Position numbers and translations under genes: made by a program
Notes under the pieces: generated by a model
Database searches by the model: none
What the model saw: the letters and a program-made list of their open reading frames with translations, nothing else
Told to the model about the DNA's origin: nothing
Shown here: positions 44,868 to 53,233 of the stretch, piece after piece
How the letters are laid out: every line of letters starts with the position of its first letter
How positions within the stretch are numbered: position 1 is the stretch's first letter
NCBI GenBank assembly: GCA_016722045.1
Contig: JADKGY010000001.1
Span: forward strand, 1,240,001-1,304,000
Source of the DNA: Candidatus Opimibacter skivensis
GTDB taxonomy: Bacteria > Bacteroidota > Bacteroidia > Chitinophagales > Saprospiraceae
DNA length: 64,000 nucleotides
Reading direction: 5' to 3'

Positions 44868-45635
44868 ATGAAAAAAATAAATTCAATGTTATTGCTTCTT
44901 GTAGGTACATACTTCATGAGCACTTTATTCAGTGCTTGCAAAGATAATCCAACAGATTCTAAACCAGGGTCCCTTGCTTTTCATATGCATACATTAGTGG
45001 ATACCACTGAAGTAGACAGCTATGGAGACACAATTGGCTTGGCAAGTGGAAGACAAATTACTGTCACAACGGCACAGCTTTATATCTCCAATGTTAAGTT
45101 GATCAAAGCGGATGGCAGTGTGATTGATGGTCCATCATCAACTATTCTGATGAAACAAGGATTTGAAGAATATGAGTTGGGAGATGTACCAGCAGGAAAT
45201 TATAAGTCCGTGCGATTTGATGTTGGACTGAGTGATGCTACGAATGCTTCAACACCAGCAACTTCGGACCTGATATTATACCAACCTTCTATGTGGTTTG
45301 GTACAACAGCACAACCCGATGGCTTTGTATTCCTTAATTTTCAGGGGACAATTGATACGACTGATGCACTCACAGGAGTAAATCTGGTTCCTTTTGCTTT
45401 CAAGATCGGTACGAATGCCCATCGGGTAACAATCACTATGCCGGACCAGAATTTCAGTGTCATTCCCGAACAATTAGCCATAGTTCACATCGAAGTTAAT
45501 TATGCAAAGATCTTTGATACCATTGATCTCAATGTGGCGGGTAATCTTAATATTACAACACCTGAAGAAAATTCGTGGACCTGGATAAGCCAGTTGGAAA
45601 CGAGCATCGGTGACATGTTTCAATACGAAGAATAA
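44868..45635 (+). CDS. MbnP-like copper-binding lipoprotein
   Basis: 255 residues from the ATG at 44868 (MKKINSMLLLLVGTYFMSTLFSACKDN, lipobox FSAC). The body follows the MbnP pattern: LAFHMHTLVDT near the start, ITVTTAQLYISNVKLI, YELGDVPAGNYKSVRFDVGLSD, and MWFGTTAQPDGFVFLNFQG. MbnP proteins, first described beside methanobactin genes, bind copper at a site that includes an oxidised Trp made by the diheme partner MbnH. The heme-type partner here would be the next gene, but it is much smaller than MbnH. Confidence 0.82.
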   Translation: MKKINSMLLLLVGTYFMSTLFSACKDNPTDSKPGSLAFHMHTLVDTTEVDSYGDTIGLASGRQITVTTAQLYISNVKLIKADGSVIDGPSSTILMKQGFEEYELGDVPAGNYKSVRFDVGLSDATNASTPATSDLILYQPSMWFGTTAQPDGFVFLNFQGTIDTTDALTGVNLVPFAFKIGTNAHRVTITMPDQNFSVIPEQLAIVHIEVNYAKIFDTIDLNVAGNLNITTPEENSWTWISQLETSIGDMFQYEE

Positions 45636-45653
45636 TAATTGAAAATCAAAATT

Positions 45654-46058
45654 ATGTTTAGATCTAAAAATGTAATACCGTATTTGACATTCATCATTTA
45701 CGGTATTACTGTTTATTCATGTACATATGACAACCTGGAAAATCATCCTTGTGCAAGTGCACCGGACATGATTTCTTTCAGCATTGATATTGTGCCGGTA
45801 CTTAATACAAATTGCAGCACGCTGCTTTGTCATTCTGGCTCTGAACCTGCCGCCAATCTTAATTTGGAAGCTGACAAGGCCTACAATTCACTTCAAAAGG
45901 AAGGCAGCGGCTATATCAACACGGCAAACCCAACACATAGTGTGGTATATAGCCAGTTGTTCTCCTCATCCAAGCCAATGCCGCCGGATGGAAAATTGGA
46001 TCCATGTAGCACGAGCCTGATTTTGAAGTGGCTTGAACAGGGGGCTAAGAATAATTGA
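45654..46058 (+). CDS. Cytochrome-c-like lipoprotein with CX4CH motif
   Basis: 134 residues from the ATG at 45654 (MFRSKNVIPYLTFIIYGITVYSCTYD, lipobox-like YSC). The fold resembles the c-type cytochrome domain of planctomycete/Bacteroidota type: DIVPVLNTNCSTLLCHSGSEPAANLNL with a CX4CH instead of CX2CH heme site, and KPMPPDGKLDPCS with a candidate Met ligand. It is the last gene of the plus-strand operon, 18 bp after the MbnP-like gene. Whether heme is truly bound is uncertain. Confidence 0.75.
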   Translation: MFRSKNVIPYLTFIIYGITVYSCTYDNLENHPCASAPDMISFSIDIVPVLNTNCSTLLCHSGSEPAANLNLEADKAYNSLQKEGSGYINTANPTHSVVYSQLFSSSKPMPPDGKLDPCSTSLILKWLEQGAKNN

Positions 46059-46529
46059 GAGGCGGAAAAGAAAGAAAAGGCAGAAAAGGCAGAAAGGGCA
46101 GTAAGGAATAAATCTTAGTTCAAAACAGTCAAATATTTGACTTTCCCCTTTAAAATGACTCCTAAGGGGCTTTTATAGAAGCAATTATTTTGAACGATTA
46201 ATCCCCTCTTGAGCAATAAAATCATGGTTCGGCCGGGACTATTATTCGGAAAAGGAAATCTATTCCCAGTGGCTATTTTTTGCGAGAATTGCCTTTAAAA
46301 GACCCAAAGCCCCTTTAAAATATGGGAGATCTCGGCCTGATCAACTCAGGTATTTTACCGAGCCCCGAACTTTTTTAACACTTCCGGGGTTTAAACCCTA
46401 TCCCACAAGGTGATCTGATAGTTTTAGGGCAGGGAGGGTATGGTTATCAAAAAGTTGAAAAAAAAGTACATAACCTGCATGATTATCAGAAATATGTATC
46501 TTTGCGGGCTAATTAATCAATTTAATACA
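46059..46529. other. Gap between the metal operon and cspA
   Basis: A short GGCAGAAAAGGCAGAAAGGGC repeat (46070-46100) follows the operon. The rest has no convincing gene. Two AAGGGGCTTTT-like segments in opposite orientation (about 46166 and 46308) could pair. The right end holds the cold-shock promoter at 46497-46504. Confidence 0.5.
46497..46504 (+). promoter_or_regulatory. -7 box of the cold-shock gene
   Basis: TATCTTTG fits TAnnTTTG and lies 25 bp before the ATG at 46530, giving a leader of about 19 bases; no clear -33 TTG is seen. The short leader argues against an E. coli-type long cold-shock 5' UTR. Confidence 0.5.
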
Positions 46530-46721
46530 ATGAATAAAGGAATTGTCAAATTCTTTAATGAATCCAAAGGATTCGGATTTATTAAGGACGAGTCTTCTGG
46601 AAAGGAGTATTTCGTACACGTCAGTGGACTCACCGAAAAAGTCAAAGAAAACGATAACGTTAGCTTTGATCTCATCGAAGGAAGAAAAGGACTAAATGCC
46701 GTAAATGTCAGAAAAGCATAA
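46530..46721 (+). CDS. Cold-shock domain protein
   Basis: 63 residues from MNKGIVKFFNESKGFGFIKDE. RNP1 (KGFGFI) and RNP2 (YFVHVSG) nucleic-acid-binding motifs are intact. It binds single-stranded RNA and acts as an RNA chaperone. Upstream in-frame codons back to 46440 are excluded because they would cover the promoter. Confidence 0.95.
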   Translation: MNKGIVKFFNESKGFGFIKDESSGKEYFVHVSGLTEKVKENDNVSFDLIEGRKGLNAVNVRKA

Positions 46722-46762
46722 GCACGCAGTAAGTTATTTCTTTTGAATTCTAAAGACAAAGA

Positions 46763-46786
46763 ACCCCGCCACAAGCGGGGTTTTTT
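46763..46786 (+). terminator. Intrinsic terminator of the cold-shock gene
   Basis: CCCCGC-CACAA-GCGGGG stem followed by TTTTTTG, 42 bp past the stop. A textbook rho-independent terminator. Confidence 0.9.
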
Positions 46787-46961
46787 GTTTTTCTACCCCT
46801 AAATCCCCTGGAGGGGACTTGCTATTTATCCCTATAGACGCAAATACCGCGTCCGAAAGGATGAGGCAGAATAGGATAGAAAGGATGAGTTTCATTTGTA
46901 GTGTTCCTAAATAAAAAAAAATAGCGTTTTAAATCTATGCATTCCGGGGAAAATAAAAGCA

Positions 46962-47669
46962 TTAAAAGAAGACACCGGTTTTTAATCCGAAAAATACAGG
47001 ATGACCTCCATCATACGTCCATAGTATCTGTGGAACTGAAAATCCAATTAAATCTCTGATCGAGTATTCGAATGAAGGTCCAATGAAAAATCTGCAACCT
47101 GCACCTATATGAAAATTATAATTACAACCAAGGCTTATTAAAATCTGTGTTTTATTAAATGTATTCTTCAATTCATCCTCTATGGGATCATGGAGGTTAC
47201 CTGATTCGTTGATGATTAATTTATCATTCACATTCAGCATTCGCCTCAAGGCTACCGAACCATTTAACGACCAGTTATTTTCTTTTGTGGTCAAGGCAAA
47301 ATCAAATCCTCCATCAAGTCCGATAGCAAAATATTTTGCTTCAAATTGCTCGTATGATCGACCAGGCACCCACATTCCGTTTTCAACATCTGAAGGCCAT
47401 TGTAGATTATTATACCGTTGCTTTATTTCAGAATCCTGTACATTAAGACCTGCGTGAAGTTGCAATCGGTCAGACAATTTTGTAACCAATTTCACTTCAA
47501 TGACATAACCAAATGTGGCCCTTCCTGTTCCGTCACGGCTGCCATTCCACATACTACTAACCTGAGGAGTTAGTGATGCTCCAAAATGGACGGATTTTGG
47601 CGAGGATTGACCTGTGCTATAGCATGTGCAAATTGAACAAATTCCAAGAGCTAATAATATTGATTTCAT
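46962..47669 (-). CDS. Outer-membrane beta-barrel protein, unknown
   Basis: 235 residues with a signal peptide ending in a lipobox-like or Ser-rich region (ILLALGICSICTCYSTGQ). The body is a small barrel (LHAGLNVQD, FAIGLDGGFDFAL, ILISLGCNYNFHIGAG) ending GLKTGVFF with a terminal Phe. It resembles the general outer-membrane-beta-barrel (porin-like) class of Bacteroidota. No partner is evident. Confidence 0.7.
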   Translation of the reverse strand: MKSILLALGICSICTCYSTGQSSPKSVHFGASLTPQVSSMWNGSRDGTGRATFGYVIEVKLVTKLSDRLQLHAGLNVQDSEIKQRYNNLQWPSDVENGMWVPGRSYEQFEAKYFAIGLDGGFDFALTTKENNWSLNGSVALRRMLNVNDKLIINESGNLHDPIEDELKNTFNKTQILISLGCNYNFHIGAGCRFFIGPSFEYSIRDLIGFSVPQILWTYDGGHPVFFGLKTGVFF

Positions 47670-47683
47670 ATGGTCAAAGTTGA

Positions 47684-48055
47684 TTAATTATAAGCAAATC
47701 TTAATCCGAACAATTGTAAATGCCCATTCCGTGCACCATGGTTGCCCCTGAAAAAATGAGGAACAAGAGTAATGCAAAGAGATACTTCATGGTAAAAAAG
47801 AAAAATATCCGACAGCAAATTAAGCCCGAAAGTCATCGTGGCACGACTAGTGGTGGCACGACTAGTCGTGCCACCACTAGTCGTGCCACGATGGTCTAAC
47901 GAGCTGATAATCATTGTATTTGAAGGTGTTTTTGGTTCAAAATTATTGTCATTATTTGGTCCGCTTATGCGGCTGAAAAGGTGATTTTTATACTCATTTG
48001 AATCTGAGGCTTCCCCTAAAAAAATTCCAGAGTATATTCGATTCCATCTGTTCAT
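47684..48055 (-). CDS. Doubtful ORF spanning a long palindrome
   Basis: A 123-codon reading frame (MNRWNRIYSGIFLGEASDSNEYKN) with no recognisable domain. Its centre (GTTSGGTTSRATTSRATMTF) is simply the translation of the 60-bp palindrome at 47834-47893. It may be a gene fragment disrupted by the palindromic element, or not a gene. Confidence 0.25.
   Translation of the reverse strand: MNRWNRIYSGIFLGEASDSNEYKNHLFSRISGPNNDNNFEPKTPSNTMIISSLDHRGTTSGGTTSRATTSRATMTFGLNLLSDIFLFYHEVSLCITLVPHFFRGNHGARNGHLQLFGLRFAYN
47834..47893. repeat. 60-bp perfect palindrome
   Basis: Perfectly self-complementary over 60 bases, centred on ACTAGT at 47863/47864. Each arm contains two copies of GTGGCACGACTAG, so the palindrome is itself made of nested repeats. 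On either strand it would form a 30-bp cruciform or RNA hairpin. Confidence 0.95.
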
Positions 48056-48153
48056 CTTTGCCTCAGTTTAACGCAGCCGTAAGTTTTCTTAAGACATTTT
48101 AAGAAACCCAGAGCTCACACCTGTCGTCATACAGGTAATAAAACGCAACAACC

Positions 48154-49320
48154 ATGAAAAACCTGCTCCTACTCACGATCACTCTCGCTATGATGAGTGC
48201 ATGCGCTTCTGCCGACAAGATGCTCGAACGCGGTGATTATGATGGCCTCATCAATCTCGCTACTAAGAAACTCTCCGGAAAAAAGAAAAAAGATGAATAT
48301 GTCATCGCCCTTGAAAAGGGTTTCGAAAAAGTGACAAAGAGCAATATGGCTACAATCGAATCACTGAAAAATTCCGACAGACCTGAAGATTGGGAGGATA
48401 TCATGGACATCGCCCGTGACATCGACAGAAGACAGGAAAAAATAGAACCGTTTCTTCCCCTGATTAGTGTATCCGGTTATCATGCAAAATTTACATTTGT
48501 ACATACTGACCAAATCCTTTCCGAAGCAAAAATCACCGCCGTCAATCTTTATGAAAAACGTCTTGATGACATGGTGAACGCAGCACGAAAGGGAAATAAG
48601 AAACAAGCACGTGCGGCTTTCAACCTGATCGATCACATCTGTTCGATCACTGACAAATATTACAAACCCGAATTGCGGGATGAAATGTGGGGCCTGGGTA
48701 TAAATAAAATATTACTTCAGATCGAAAACAACAGCAACACCATCATGCCTGCAGGCTTTGAAGAAGAAATCCTCTCTGCAGATTTTGCTAACATGGGCGG
48801 TAGTTGGGACCGATACTACACCGAAATCGATGAAGACATGAAGATCGATTACAAAGTAGTGCTCAAAATATTAGATATCGCGACCACCCATGATGAGATC
48901 AGTGAAAGACAACAAGCCTATTCCAAAAATATCGTCGATGGCTGGGAATACGTGCTTGATGACCGGGGCAATGTGAAAAAAGATTCACTGGGCAATGACA
49001 TTAAAAAAGATAAATACATTACCGTCAAAGCCACTGTGGTCGAAACCCTCCAAAGCAAGAAAGCCCATATTCATGCCAGGATAGATATTACAAATGCCAA
49101 AACCAATGCCAGAATATATTCACAACCTATGGATGTGGAAGATGCATTCAACCATACAGCCAGAAATTTCTTCGGCGACGAAAGAGCTCTTGACAATCAA
49201 TTAAGAACCCGGATCCCCCCGATTGCATTTCCTTCTGATGCTTCGATCATCTGGGATGCATTCAAAGGCCTGAAGCCAAAGTTCTTCGATGAAGTGAAGA
49301 GAGCGAATTTATCCGCATAG
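48154..49320 (+). CDS. Lipoprotein, unknown function
   Basis: 388 residues with a lipoprotein signal (MKNLLLLTITLAMMSACAS). A mostly helical N-terminal half (DYDGLINLATKKLSGKKKKDEYV, tetratricopeptide-like in character) is followed by a beta-rich C-terminal half with KYITVKATVVETLQSKKAHIHARIDITNAKTNARIYSQP. I know similar long lipoproteins in Saprospiraceae-like genomes but no function. Confidence 0.7.
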   Translation: MKNLLLLTITLAMMSACASADKMLERGDYDGLINLATKKLSGKKKKDEYVIALEKGFEKVTKSNMATIESLKNSDRPEDWEDIMDIARDIDRRQEKIEPFLPLISVSGYHAKFTFVHTDQILSEAKITAVNLYEKRLDDMVNAARKGNKKQARAAFNLIDHICSITDKYYKPELRDEMWGLGINKILLQIENNSNTIMPAGFEEEILSADFANMGGSWDRYYTEIDEDMKIDYKVVLKILDIATTHDEISERQQAYSKNIVDGWEYVLDDRGNVKKDSLGNDIKKDKYITVKATVVETLQSKKAHIHARIDITNAKTNARIYSQPMDVEDAFNHTARNFFGDERALDNQLRTRIPPIAFPSDASIIWDAFKGLKPKFFDEVKRANLSA

Positions 49321-49730
49321 TGAGAGAGTGAGAGAAGTGAGAGAGTGAGAAATTGCAGTGGCAGCGGCTTGCCCTGCCTTCGATAAACACAAATGGCAGT
49401 GGCAGTTACAGCGGCTAGCTCCTGCCTGCATTGAAAATTACATGTCCTTATTCACCAAAATCAAACAATTCCAGGTGTCGTATCTTTTCGACTATCCTTT
49501 AGGACAAACCGTAGTGAATCCTACAACCTAAAGTAAGTTAATACGGTTCGGCGTAGCATTTACTACGTCCGTGTGACTGCAAATTTCTGATTTGTGTAAT
49601 AAAAATCATTGTTGCGCAAAACGGATTTTTGCGAACGCACAATACTTCGACGCTCAGTACGAGTCTTAGATACATTCTTCGCTTATCTGTGTCGTATTTT
49701 ATTTACTCGCTGTGCCAGATACAGCAATTC
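49321..49730. repeat. Repeat and hairpin region
   Basis: No gene is seen. GAGAGAGTGAGAG units (49321-49352), two diverged GCAGTGGCAG..GGCTTGCCCTGC elements (49355-49380 and 49393-49427), then hairpins at 49511-49524, 49552-49567 (CGTAG/CTACG), 49579-49595 and 49614-49633 that repeat the arrangement of the triple-hairpin element at 12898-12962. Confidence 0.65.
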
Positions 49731-50995
49731 TTAAAAACTAATATCAAATTCCATTTCCTTATCGCCACGTAGCGCAGTGACTTTTATTTTGTCGCCTTTG
49801 TGAAATGTACCCAACACAGCCATGTATGCATAGATATCTTTAATATCCTTTCCGGCCATGTGGGTGATGATATCTCCTTTTTTCATTCCGGCTATCTGAG
49901 CAGGCTTACCATCACGTACACCATCCAGTCGTAGACCGGCCCCATCGTATAAATAATCAGGTAAGACCCCAAGTGTAACTTCCAACTTAGGTGAAGAAGA
50001 CGGATCAGCATCTTTCGTTTTGGTAAACTGCATCTTCTCCTTGTTGTTGATTCCTGATATCATAGCTACTACGAGATTTGCTATTCGTACCATGCCTGCG
50101 GAATTGATTTTATCTACATCATCAGAAGGCTTATGATAATCTTCATGCGAACCGGTGAAAAAATGTAACACCGGCATATCCATGACATAAAAAGAAGAAT
50201 GATCTGAAGGACCAATACCTGATTCACTCGAGGTGATATCAAATCCAAATGTGTTAGATGATTTGATCAGGTCAGGCCAACCCGGAGATGTTCCCACGCC
50301 ATTGATCGCCAATTTACTTTCAGGATTAAGACGGCCCACCATATCGAAATTGAGCATCGCCGTCACATCTTTAAAATCAATCGTAGGATGCTCTGTATAA
50401 TAATTTGAGCCCCACAATCCATTTTCTTCGCCGGTAAATGCGATGAATAAATAATTGAAATTTTTGTTTGCTCTCAATCGCTCAGCTAATTCGAGGATCA
50501 TGCCGACGCCGCTTGCATTATCATCTGCACCATTGTGAATGGCAGGCTTACCATCTCCGAGCGAACCAAATGTGCCCATCCCCAGATGATCATAATGGGC
50601 GCCAAGAATAATAGTCAGAGAAGCTTTATGATCAATGTATCCGATCACATTTCTTCCATGCAATCCTGTGGAGTCACTGTTTTTGAAAATTCAACCGTAT
50701 GCGGATTTGGATTCTTTACGGCAAACGCCTGAAACCATGTTCCATTCTCTCCCTTTGGCTGGAGGCCAAGCTGTTGAAACCTGCCGGCGATATAATCACC
50801 AGCCTTTACTTCACCTGGAGATCCAAAAGTTCTTCCTTTTAGCTTATTAGATGCCAGGAATGAGATATCGGACAGCATCTGCCGGTCATCTGTAGCCGTA
50901 CTCTCCCATTTCAGGGTGCTACACGAAAAAATGAAGAGGGCACTTAAAAGAATGAATCCGGCTCTGAGTATCCGGCTATTAGGTATTATTTTCAT
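49731..50995 (-). pseudogene. M28 family aminopeptidase lipoprotein with PDZ domain, frameshifted
   Basis: Read as two pieces. The first (50645-50995) has a lipoprotein signal (ILLSALFIFSCSTLK) and runs NPHTVEFSKTVTPQDC to a stop; the second (49731-50663) continues in the other frame. One missing A in the A5 run at about 50686-50690 gives FSKNSDSTGLHGRNVIGYID and joins them into one normal protein of about 420 residues. The M28 zinc ligands are intact: GAHYDHLG, NGADDNASG, TGEENGLWG, NFDMVGR and SDHSSF. The tail LRLDGVRDGKPAQIAGMKKGDIITHMAG is a PDZ domain. It would act in the periplasm or at the surface on peptides. The frameshift sits in a homopolymer, so a sequencing error is likely. Confidence 0.85.
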
Positions 50996-51056
50996 CTGAA
51001 GAGGTATTAAGGCAAGGCCATCAAGAGCCTATATTTGTGGGACTAAAGTACAACGG

Positions 51057-52163
51057 ATGAACCAATTCTCTTTTATAGTCTGCATATCTATCGCCGGAAT
51101 TATTTCCTGCAAGCCCAAGACTGAGGCTTCAACAGAAAATACGACTACTGCCGCACCCCAAGATACGATCCATTACGACCAGGAAAAACACCTGGCCAAT
51201 GTCCGTCAGCTCACATTCGGAGGAGATAATGCAGAAGCCTACTGGAGTTTTGACAGTAAGAAACTGACTTTTCAGGCTACACGCAAAGCATGGAATACAT
51301 CATGCGATCAGATCTTCATGATTGATATCACTCAGCCTCTTGATACAAGTAAAGCCCCACAACTCATTTCCACTGGAAAAGGCAGAACTACTTGTTCCTA
51401 TTTTATGCCAGGCGACACTACGATCCTGTATGCAAGCACTCACGAAGCTGATGCTGCATGTCCGCCGTCACCAGAGCGCGTAGTTGGTGGAAAATATGTA
51501 TGGCCTATTTATCCCTCATTCGATATTTACATAGCTGACCTAAAGGGAAATATTAAAAGCAAATTGACTAATTCCCCTGGGTATGATGCGGAGGCAACTG
51601 TGTCTCCAAAAGGAGATAAAATTGTTTTTACGAGCATCAGAAGTGGTGATCTGGAAATCTATACGATGGATATGGATGGAAGTCATGTGCATCAGATATC
51701 TCATGATCTTGGCTATGATGGTGGTGCATTCTTTTCTCCTGATGGAAGCAAAATTGTATTCAGAGCATCACGACCTACGACACCTGAAGACATTAAGTCA
51801 TATAAAGAATTACTTGCCCAGAATCTTGTGCAGCCTACCCAAATGGAATTATACGTTTGCAATACTGACGGGAGTGATCTTCATCAATTGACACATCTGG
51901 GAAAGGCAAATTGGGCGCCTTACTTTTTACCTTCTGGTGATAGAATTATTTTCTCTTCCAATCATGCAGGAACAAAAGGATTTGAATTTAATTTGTATAT
52001 AATTGGTCTTGATGGAAATGGACTGGAACAAGTGACATACGACAAAGTATTTGCGTCATTTCCTATGTTCAGTCCGGATGGCAAGAAAATTTCATTTTCA
52101 TCGAATCGAAATGATAAAGGGACGCATGATACGAATCTCTTTGTAGCTGACTGGGTTAATTAA
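51057..52163 (+). CDS. TolB-like beta-propeller (PD40) lipoprotein
   Basis: 368 residues with a short lipoprotein signal (FSFIVCISIAGIISCKP). At least four PD40/WD40-like blades are visible: NAEAYWSFDSKKLTFQA, YDAEATVSPKGDKIVFTS, DGGAFFSPDGSKIVFRA and SFPMFSPDGKKISFSS. This resembles TolB-like proteins of the envelope but no Tol partner is adjacent. It is divergent from the M28 gene (61-bp gap). Confidence 0.85.
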   Translation: MNQFSFIVCISIAGIISCKPKTEASTENTTTAAPQDTIHYDQEKHLANVRQLTFGGDNAEAYWSFDSKKLTFQATRKAWNTSCDQIFMIDITQPLDTSKAPQLISTGKGRTTCSYFMPGDTTILYASTHEADAACPPSPERVVGGKYVWPIYPSFDIYIADLKGNIKSKLTNSPGYDAEATVSPKGDKIVFTSIRSGDLEIYTMDMDGSHVHQISHDLGYDGGAFFSPDGSKIVFRASRPTTPEDIKSYKELLAQNLVQPTQMELYVCNTDGSDLHQLTHLGKANWAPYFLPSGDRIIFSSNHAGTKGFEFNLYIIGLDGNGLEQVTYDKVFASFPMFSPDGKKISFSSNRNDKGTHDTNLFVADWVN

Positions 52164-52186
52164 TAGCATTAAAAATTCACAATTGA

Positions 52187-52519
52187 ATGTCAGCTCCTTC
52201 CTGGATTGAAAAATTACAAGTGCGCTGGGGTGCGAAATCTGCATTGCAGGTTGTCATAATTCTCATTGTGTTTGCCTGTACAGGTTTTTCAGTGATGTTT
52301 ATCAAGCCGGTGATCACCGACTGGTTATTTCAGGACGGTGAAAGCACCTTATTTTCAATTCTTTACTGGGTCATGATCCTTCCGGTGTACAATATATTTC
52401 TCCTGGTCTATGGATTTATTTTTGGGCAATTCAGGTTTTTCTGGGCGTTTGAGAAACGGTTTTTCAATAGGATGTTTGGAAAACGGGTCGCCGGACAAAA
52501 ACAGGGGTCAAAAGGTTAA
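52187..52519 (+). CDS. Small two-pass membrane protein (DUF6787-like)
   Basis: 110 residues with two membrane segments (about 22-42 VVIILIVFACTGFSVMFIKPV and 60-80 ILYWVMILPVYNIFLLVYGF). The WIEKLQVRWGAKS start and FGQFRFFWAFEKRFFNRMF end are conserved features of a Bacteroidota small-membrane-protein family that I associate with DUF6787. Function unknown. It starts 23 bp after the TolB-like gene. Confidence 0.65.
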   Translation: MSAPSWIEKLQVRWGAKSALQVVIILIVFACTGFSVMFIKPVITDWLFQDGESTLFSILYWVMILPVYNIFLLVYGFIFGQFRFFWAFEKRFFNRMFGKRVAGQKQGSKG

Positions 52520-52586
52520 AAAGACTTTTTCATAAAAACGACTATTTTTGTGTCCCTTCAGAAGAGAAGTGGTCTAAAATCATATT

Positions 52587-52670
52587 GCCAGAGTGGCGGA
52601 ACTGGTAGACGCACTGGATTCAAAATCCAGCGTTCGCAAGGATGTGCGGGTTCGACTCCCGCCTCTGGTA
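52587..52670 (+). tRNA. tRNA-Leu (anticodon CAA)
   Basis: 84-nt class II tRNA. Acceptor GCCAGAG pairs with CTCTGGT, anticodon stem CTGGA/TCCAG holds loop TTCAAAA, there is a long variable arm, and T-arm CGGG-TTCGACT-CCCG. CCA is not encoded. Confidence 0.97.
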
Positions 52671-52748
52671 CTGAAGAGTGTGGGTGGGAGTGTGAGTGTG
52701 GGATTTTTTATTTCACACCCAAACTCAAACCCAAACTCAAACTCTTAA

Positions 52749-52832
52749 GCCGAAGTGGTGGAATTGGTAGACACGCACGTTTCAGGGGCGTGTGTTCGTA
52801 AGGACATGGGGGTTCGAGTCCCCCCTTCGGCA
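52749..52832 (+). tRNA. tRNA-Leu (anticodon CAG)
   Basis: 84-nt class II tRNA. Acceptor GCCGAAG pairs with CTTCGGC, anticodon loop TTCAGGG gives CAG, T-arm GGGGG-TTCGAGT-CCCCC. It lies 78 bp after the first tRNA-Leu and probably shares a transcript. Its 3' half is copied in the repeats that follow. Confidence 0.97.
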
Positions 52833-53222
52833 CTTGTAAGAGGGTGAGAAAGTGAGAGCGTGAGAAAAACTTCTTAATTCACTGTTTCTTACTCGCTATT
52901 CACCTTCTTAATTCAAAATTCGATATTCAGGATTCCTGATTCTCCGAGTCCCCCTTCGGCACTTGTAAGAGGGTGAGAAAGTGAGAGCGTGAGAAAAACT
53001 TCTTAATTCACTGTTTCTTACTCGCTATTCACCTTCTTAATTCAAAATTCGATATTCAGGATTCCTGATTCTCCGAGTCCCCCCTTCGGCACTTGTAAGA
53101 GGGTGAGAAAGTGAGAGCGTGAGAAAAACTTCTTAATTCATTATTCCCTGATTGCCATTCAACTTCTGAATTCAAAATTCGATATTCAATATTCATGATT
53201 CATCGAGTCCCCCCTTCGGCAC
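52815..53222. repeat. Three ~130-bp tandem repeats each starting with the tRNA-Leu 3' end
   Basis: Units begin at 52815 (inside tRNA-Leu CAG), 52945 and 53074, with periods 130, 129 and 130, and a fourth 19-bp partial copy at 53204-53222. Each starts CGAGTCCCCCCTTCGGCAC, the T-arm/acceptor 3' strand of the tRNA (the second has one C fewer). A GAGAAAGTGAGAGCGTGAG tract and an AATTCAAAATTCGATATTCA tract follow. Units 1 and 2 are nearly identical; unit 3 diverges in its second half. The span contains no gene apart from the tRNA end. Confidence 0.95.
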
Positions 53223-53233
53223 TCTTTCTAGCA

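Noticed and set aside
48361..48636. Antisense ORFs within the 388-residue lipoprotein gene
   Set aside because: No motifs; the plus-strand gene has a clear lipoprotein signal and continuous coding character.
52815..53222. Possible CRISPR array because short repeats recur at about 130-bp spacing
   Set aside because: The intervening DNA is itself repeated almost identically, so there are no unique spacers, and the repeat is the tRNA-Leu 3' end.
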